From contig SCQE01000018.1 of assembly GCA_004321915.1 (NCBI GenBank), positions 1 to 35,585 on the forward strand: a stretch of 35,585 bases of DNA, in the 5' to 3' direction. The stretch comes from Nitrospirota bacterium (GTDB taxonomy: Bacteria; Nitrospirota; Thermodesulfovibrionia; Thermodesulfovibrionales; Dissulfurispiraceae). Numbering within the stretch: position 1 is the first letter of the stretch; every line of letters begins with the position of its first letter. Of the stretch, positions 32,578 to 35,585 are shown in pieces. Under the pieces are notes generated by a model that searched no databases, was not told the origin of the DNA, and saw nothing but the letters and a program-made list of their open reading frames with translations. A program made the position numbers and the translations under genes.

Positions 32578-32586
32578 ATTATAACA
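32578..32586 (-). promoter_or_regulatory. Extended -10 promoter candidate of the VOC gene
   Basis: On the minus strand the segment is TGTTATAAT, an extended -10 (TGn-TATAAT). It gives a leader of about 22 nt that contains the GGAGG site. A second TATAAT (32567-32562) directly abuts GGAGG and would start transcription after it, so it is less likely. Confidence 0.45.
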
Positions 32587-32630
32587 ATGTTTACCGGGCA
32601 TTGCAGCATTTGATAAGCTAACATGAATTT

Positions 32631-35000
32631 ATGATAAGCGAACAATCCCTAAAACTCCTCGATTTCCCGAAGCTGCTCGCTGTAATTTCGGACTTCACCC
32701 ACAGCGAAGCATCGAAAAACAGGGCGAATGCATTAAGACCCTTGCAGGACATCGAAGAAATACGCCTGAGACAGGAATCGGTTTCTGAAATAATGCGGAT
32801 GTCTTCGGAAGGCCAAAGGCTTTCGCTTCGCGGGTTCAGGGACATCGAACCTCTGCTTGCAAAGGCCCGTCCGGCAGGGGCGGTCTTGGATGGGAGCGAG
32901 CTTGCAGCTTTTATTCCGGTCATCGAAATGATCTCGATGCTGCATGAAGAGACGACCGGCAGGCAAGACCTTCCGCGCCTTGCCTCTATTGGCTCGGAGC
33001 TTACCGGCTTTCCCGACCTGCTCAAAATACTCACCCGGTCTTTGGACGAAGACGGCAACATCCTCGACACAGCATCGTTTTTGCTGTCCGACTTGCGCGA
33101 GAAGATACGAAGAATAGAAGGACGCATACGCAAAAAACTCGAAGACATAATGAAAGACTCTAGTGTTTCGGTATTTCTTCAGGATGATTTTATCACGATG
33201 CGCTCGGGCAGATGGGTCATACCTGTACGCATGGACTCGAAAGGCGAAATATCCGGAGTGGTCCATGACGTATCGAAATCGGGCGAGACCGCATTTATAG
33301 AACCCCTTTCGATCATAAGCCATGCAAACGAACACGAAAATCTATTGGCCGAGCATAAGGCGGAAGAGATACGGATACTAAGGGAAATAAGCGCCAAGAT
33401 ACGGCTTAACACCGACGAGCTGCTGTCGCAATTCAATCTGCTTGTGAGTATAGATGTAATGAACGCTGCCGCAAAATTGGGACTGCTATATAACATGAGC
33501 ATGCCTCAGGTCGAAAACTCCGGAGAACTGTCGATCATCGGGGGCAGACATCCGCTTCTTTTCATCTCGTTTGTCAGAAGCGACAACGGCCGGAGGGTGG
33601 TGCCTTTGGACGTAAAAACAGGCAACGATTCTACGATAATGGTCATAACGGGTTCTAATGCCGGGGGCAAAACCGTTGCTATAAAAACTATAGGCATCCT
33701 GCTCTCAATGGCGCTTACAGGGCTCCCTGTGTCGGCCGATTCCGGCTCGAAGTTCCCCATAAAAAAAGATGTCCTTATCGACATAGGCGACGAGCAGTCG
33801 ATCGAGAGCAATCTTTCCACGTTCTCCGCCCATGTATCGAATATCTCGGAAATCCTCAAGTCCGCAGGCAAAGAAACGCTTGTGCTGATTGACGAACTCG
33901 GCACCGGCACCGACCCTGCGGAAGGCGCGGCTTTGGCCTGCGCCGTGCTGAACGAGCTGAGAGAAAGCAGGGCGCTGGTATTCGCTACAACCCACCTTAT
34001 GGACATAAAGGGGTATGTGCACAGGACAGAAGGCATGATCAACGCCTCTATGGAGTTCGACCTTAAAACAATGACCCCCCTATACCGCTTGAGAACAGGG
34101 GAACCGGGACAGTCGCATGCCCTCGAAATAGCCCGTAAGTACGGCCTTCCCGACTCTATTATCGAATCGGCAAAAAGACTCCTCGGCGGCGTGAGGGTGG
34201 AGTTCGACAAACTGATAGCAGACCTTAACGATAAGAGGTCCTACTATGAACGCCTAGTAGCAGAGCTTGAGGCGGAGAGATCGGAATTGAAAGAAAATAT
34301 TGCTGTGCTGGACAGGAGAGTGTCCGAAGCCGAAGCAGCTAAAAAACAGACTCTGGCCGATGCATACAGGGAATCGGTAAAGATAATTTCCGAGACCAAG
34401 GGCCGGATGAATTCATACCTCGACGAAATGAAAAAAAACGAAAGGGCCGCTGTAAAAAGCGCCCTCAAACAAATTGGAGATATGCAGAAAGAGACGACGG
34501 CAAAACTGAATGAGCTTGAAGACTCTACCGGGACTTCCACTTCCCCCGACAGTCTGTCCGAGGGGGACACGGTTTATGTGCGGACACTCGGCTGCGACGC
34601 CCAAATCGTCGAGATAAATCTCAAAAACGACAGGGTAAGGGTAAGCGTAGGGGGCAAAGAGATAGAGGTCCCTATGGCCGATATAGGCGCCAAAAAAGGG
34701 ATACGCCTTGAAGAAACAAAAAAACGCCCGTACGGCGACCACAAGAACGATACAGTGGATTCATCCGGAATAAACCTCGTAGGCATGCGGGTGGACGAAG
34801 CCCTTTCAGTTTTGGAACCGTTCTTGAACCACGCCTCGCTCGACGGCCTTAACGAAGTGGTTTTAATACACGGAATAGGCACAGGCGCACTTGCCAAAGG
34901 AATACACACCCATCTTAAAAGACACCCGCTCATAAAATCGTTCAGAAAAGGCGAACCTAAAGAGGGCGGGGGCGGGGTTACGGTTGTATCGCTCGCATAA
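32631..35000 (+). CDS. mutS2: Endonuclease MutS2
   Basis: A 789-residue MutS2 with Walker A GSNAGGKT (341-348), Walker B LVLIDELGTGTDP (417-429) and the ABC signature region. A long charged coiled coil (about 510-640) and a C-terminal Smr nuclease domain (about 715-789) follow. MutS2 acts on branched or recombination DNA or, in some bacteria, on collided ribosomes. The Smr motif HGIGTGAL is kept; the upstream LDLHGxR-type motif is INLVGMR, lacking the Asp and His/Arg. It starts divergently from the VOC gene, with no obvious Shine-Dalgarno. Confidence 0.95.
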   Translation: MISEQSLKLLDFPKLLAVISDFTHSEASKNRANALRPLQDIEEIRLRQESVSEIMRMSSEGQRLSLRGFRDIEPLLAKARPAGAVLDGSELAAFIPVIEMISMLHEETTGRQDLPRLASIGSELTGFPDLLKILTRSLDEDGNILDTASFLLSDLREKIRRIEGRIRKKLEDIMKDSSVSVFLQDDFITMRSGRWVIPVRMDSKGEISGVVHDVSKSGETAFIEPLSIISHANEHENLLAEHKAEEIRILREISAKIRLNTDELLSQFNLLVSIDVMNAAAKLGLLYNMSMPQVENSGELSIIGGRHPLLFISFVRSDNGRRVVPLDVKTGNDSTIMVITGSNAGGKTVAIKTIGILLSMALTGLPVSADSGSKFPIKKDVLIDIGDEQSIESNLSTFSAHVSNISEILKSAGKETLVLIDELGTGTDPAEGAALACAVLNELRESRALVFATTHLMDIKGYVHRTEGMINASMEFDLKTMTPLYRLRTGEPGQSHALEIARKYGLPDSIIESAKRLLGGVRVEFDKLIADLNDKRSYYERLVAELEAERSELKENIAVLDRRVSEAEAAKKQTLADAYRESVKIISETKGRMNSYLDEMKKNERAAVKSALKQIGDMQKETTAKLNELEDSTGTSTSPDSLSEGDTVYVRTLGCDAQIVEINLKNDRVRVSVGGKEIEVPMADIGAKKGIRLEETKKRPYGDHKNDTVDSSGINLVGMRVDEALSVLEPFLNHASLDGLNEVVLIHGIGTGALAKGIHTHLKRHPLIKSFRKGEPKEGGGGVTVVSLA

Positions 35001-35014
35001 AATGTCCTGAAAAC

Positions 35015-35041
35015 CGTTTACGCTGACAATCTCTGTAAACG
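35015..35041. repeat. Weak inverted repeat after mutS2
   Basis: CGTTTAC (35015-35021) and GTAAACG (35035-35041) form a 7-bp dyad with a 13-nt loop and no T run. CGTAAAC recurs near 35067. It is a weak hairpin of unclear role. Confidence 0.3.
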
Positions 35042-35075
35042 CAAATCCTAACCAGCAGTTAATTTCGTAAACCGT

Positions 35076-35291
35076 TCAAACCTTTACAGGTTCAAAGGTA
35101 TGTTGCACCTTGTATCGTGTGATTTTTTTCTTTTTAAGCGGAGTTTTTGTTTTGAGAGGCACATCTTTATCGATAAAATCGAGTTCAGCACCGTCGGGGA
35201 TTGTGGCAATAACTTCAGGGTGGTCAATAATATGTTTTACAAAGTCGAAAGTGACACCTATATTTCTTTCAACATATTCTTTTTTTGTCAT
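35076..35291 (-). CDS. DUF5647-like small protein
   Basis: A 71-residue protein. The core NIGVTFDFVKHIIDHPEV, then IPDGAELDFID, resembles the DUF5647 family (ERNLxxxFEFxxYLLEHPE...IPDGAxVV). The C terminus is Lys-rich. Function is unknown. The ATG overlaps the TGA of the preceding 61-residue gene (ATGA, 35288-35291), with AAGGA about 9 nt before it. Such small coupled pairs often behave as toxin-antitoxin or mobile cassettes; this is unproven here. The base composition is visibly more AT-rich than mutS2. Confidence 0.7.
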   Translation of the reverse strand: MTKKEYVERNIGVTFDFVKHIIDHPEVIATIPDGAELDFIDKDVPLKTKTPLKKKKITRYKVQHTFEPVKV

Positions 35292-35473
35292 TTTTTCATT
35301 CCTTTCTTAAACTTTTCCTTATACCATTCCCACCTGTCCTTGATGTCTTGTTCAGCATAAGTCAAGGCATCTTTAAGATTCTGTATGGGAATAGCCTGTT
35401 TTGTTGTTTCACCTTTTGGCGTTAAAATATCCCGGTGAAAGAAGCCATGTGAACAATCGTACCTGACTGTCAT
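35288..35473 (-). CDS. 61-residue protein, partner of the DUF5647-like gene
   Basis: A 61-residue cytoplasmic protein with conserved-looking YDCSHGFFHRDIL and a charged C-terminal helix (LTYAEQDIKDRWEWYKEKF). I have a weak memory of this pattern next to DUF5647 genes and cannot name the family. The start is fixed by an upstream in-frame TGA two codons before the ATG. There is no ribosome binding site; the ATG overlaps the stop of a 13-codon frame (35511-35470) as ATGA. It overlaps the downstream gene in the same way. It lies against the 25-bp repeat. Confidence 0.65.
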   Translation of the reverse strand: MTVRYDCSHGFFHRDILTPKGETTKQAIPIQNLKDALTYAEQDIKDRWEWYKEKFKKGMKK

Positions 35474-35514
35474 TTTTCAGGTGCATTCCCCAGTTTCTTT
35501 TTCAGGTGCATTCC
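35473..35514. repeat. 17-bp direct repeat, 25-bp period
   Basis: TTTTTCAGGTGCATTCC occurs at 35473-35489 and again at 35498-35514. A shorter TCAGGTG follows at 35515-35521, and the first copy abuts the start codon of the 61-residue gene. On the minus strand the repeats contain short Met-starting frames, one of 13 codons. Dispersed copies elsewhere cannot be seen from this window. Confidence 0.6.
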
Positions 35515-35538
35515 TCAGGTGTAGCACCCTGTGTTAGA

Positions 35539-35568
35539 TTTTTAGCATATCGGTTTAAGCAGAATCAA
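35539..35568 (-). promoter_or_regulatory. Weak promoter candidate for the right-edge cassette
   Basis: On the minus strand TTGATT (35568-35563), an 18-nt spacer and TAAAAA (35544-35539). A moderate match only; the window ends 17 bases farther on. Confidence 0.22.
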
Positions 35569-35585
35569 GCCGACATCTTTTTTCT

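Noticed and set aside
35515-35585. Part of a CRISPR array at the right edge
   Set aside because: Only two 17-bp copies with 8-bp gaps; spacers are far too short for CRISPR.
35515-35585. Remnant of a HicB-like antitoxin (frame giving TQGATPEEC on the minus strand)
   Set aside because: The match is only about nine residues, the frame is short and closed by stops on both sides.

Overview
The window is a bacterial chromosome segment of about 35.6 kb, roughly half GC and densely coding. The best guess for the host is a Nitrospirota (Thermodesulfovibrionia-like) or Desulfobacterota-like anaerobe. This is inferred from a complete Wood-Ljungdahl carbonyl branch, periplasmic multihaem c-type proteins, an IHF/MerR gene pair, split glycyl-tRNA synthetase (glyQ/glyS) and type IV pilin-like genes. 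No 16S rRNA gene is present, so the taxonomy is inference only.

Left part (1-10512): a minus-strand diguanylate cyclase with two periplasmic CxxCH haem-attachment motifs faces a plus-strand CODH/ACS cluster ordered cooC-acsE-acsD-acsC-acsB-cooS. Together these genes make the nickel-loading ATPase, the methyltransferase, both corrinoid/Fe-S subunits, acetyl-CoA synthase and CO dehydrogenase. That is the enzyme set that joins a folate-bound methyl group, CO (made from CO2) and CoA. A strong hairpin and a TTGACA-type promoter candidate lie between acsC and acsB, so acsB-cooS may be expressed separately. A bidirectional terminator closes the cluster.

Middle part (10541-19234): minus-strand housekeeping genes. 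They are a SUI1/YciH-like factor and a YceH-like protein, an HD-GYP protein with a degenerate GYP motif, tRNA-Pro(GGG), a MerR-like regulator, an IHF/HU subunit, prmA, a small membrane protein, a TrkA-type potassium channel, and glyS/glyQ. The glyQ promoter overlaps, back to back, a promoter for a plus-strand pilin-like operon (19276-21629). That operon encodes a 43-residue mini-prepilin, a PilW-like and a PilX-like protein.

Right part (21723-35585): dodecin; lysS, which has a promoter so close to its ATG that the mRNA looks almost leaderless; a clpS-clpA-PHP operon joined by two ATGA overlaps; a two-HKD phospholipase D-like protein with no conventional start codon; a PDE-like HD-domain protein; an Nramp metal transporter; a triheme c7-type cytochrome; a secreted protein made of about 30-residue Tyr-rich tandem repeats; a VOC-family protein; and mutS2. 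At the right edge is a small, more AT-rich two-gene cassette beside a 25-bp-period direct repeat.

There is no rRNA operon, insertion sequence, prophage or CRISPR array that I can see. Apart from the first 220 bases, every intergenic stretch is under about 200 bp.
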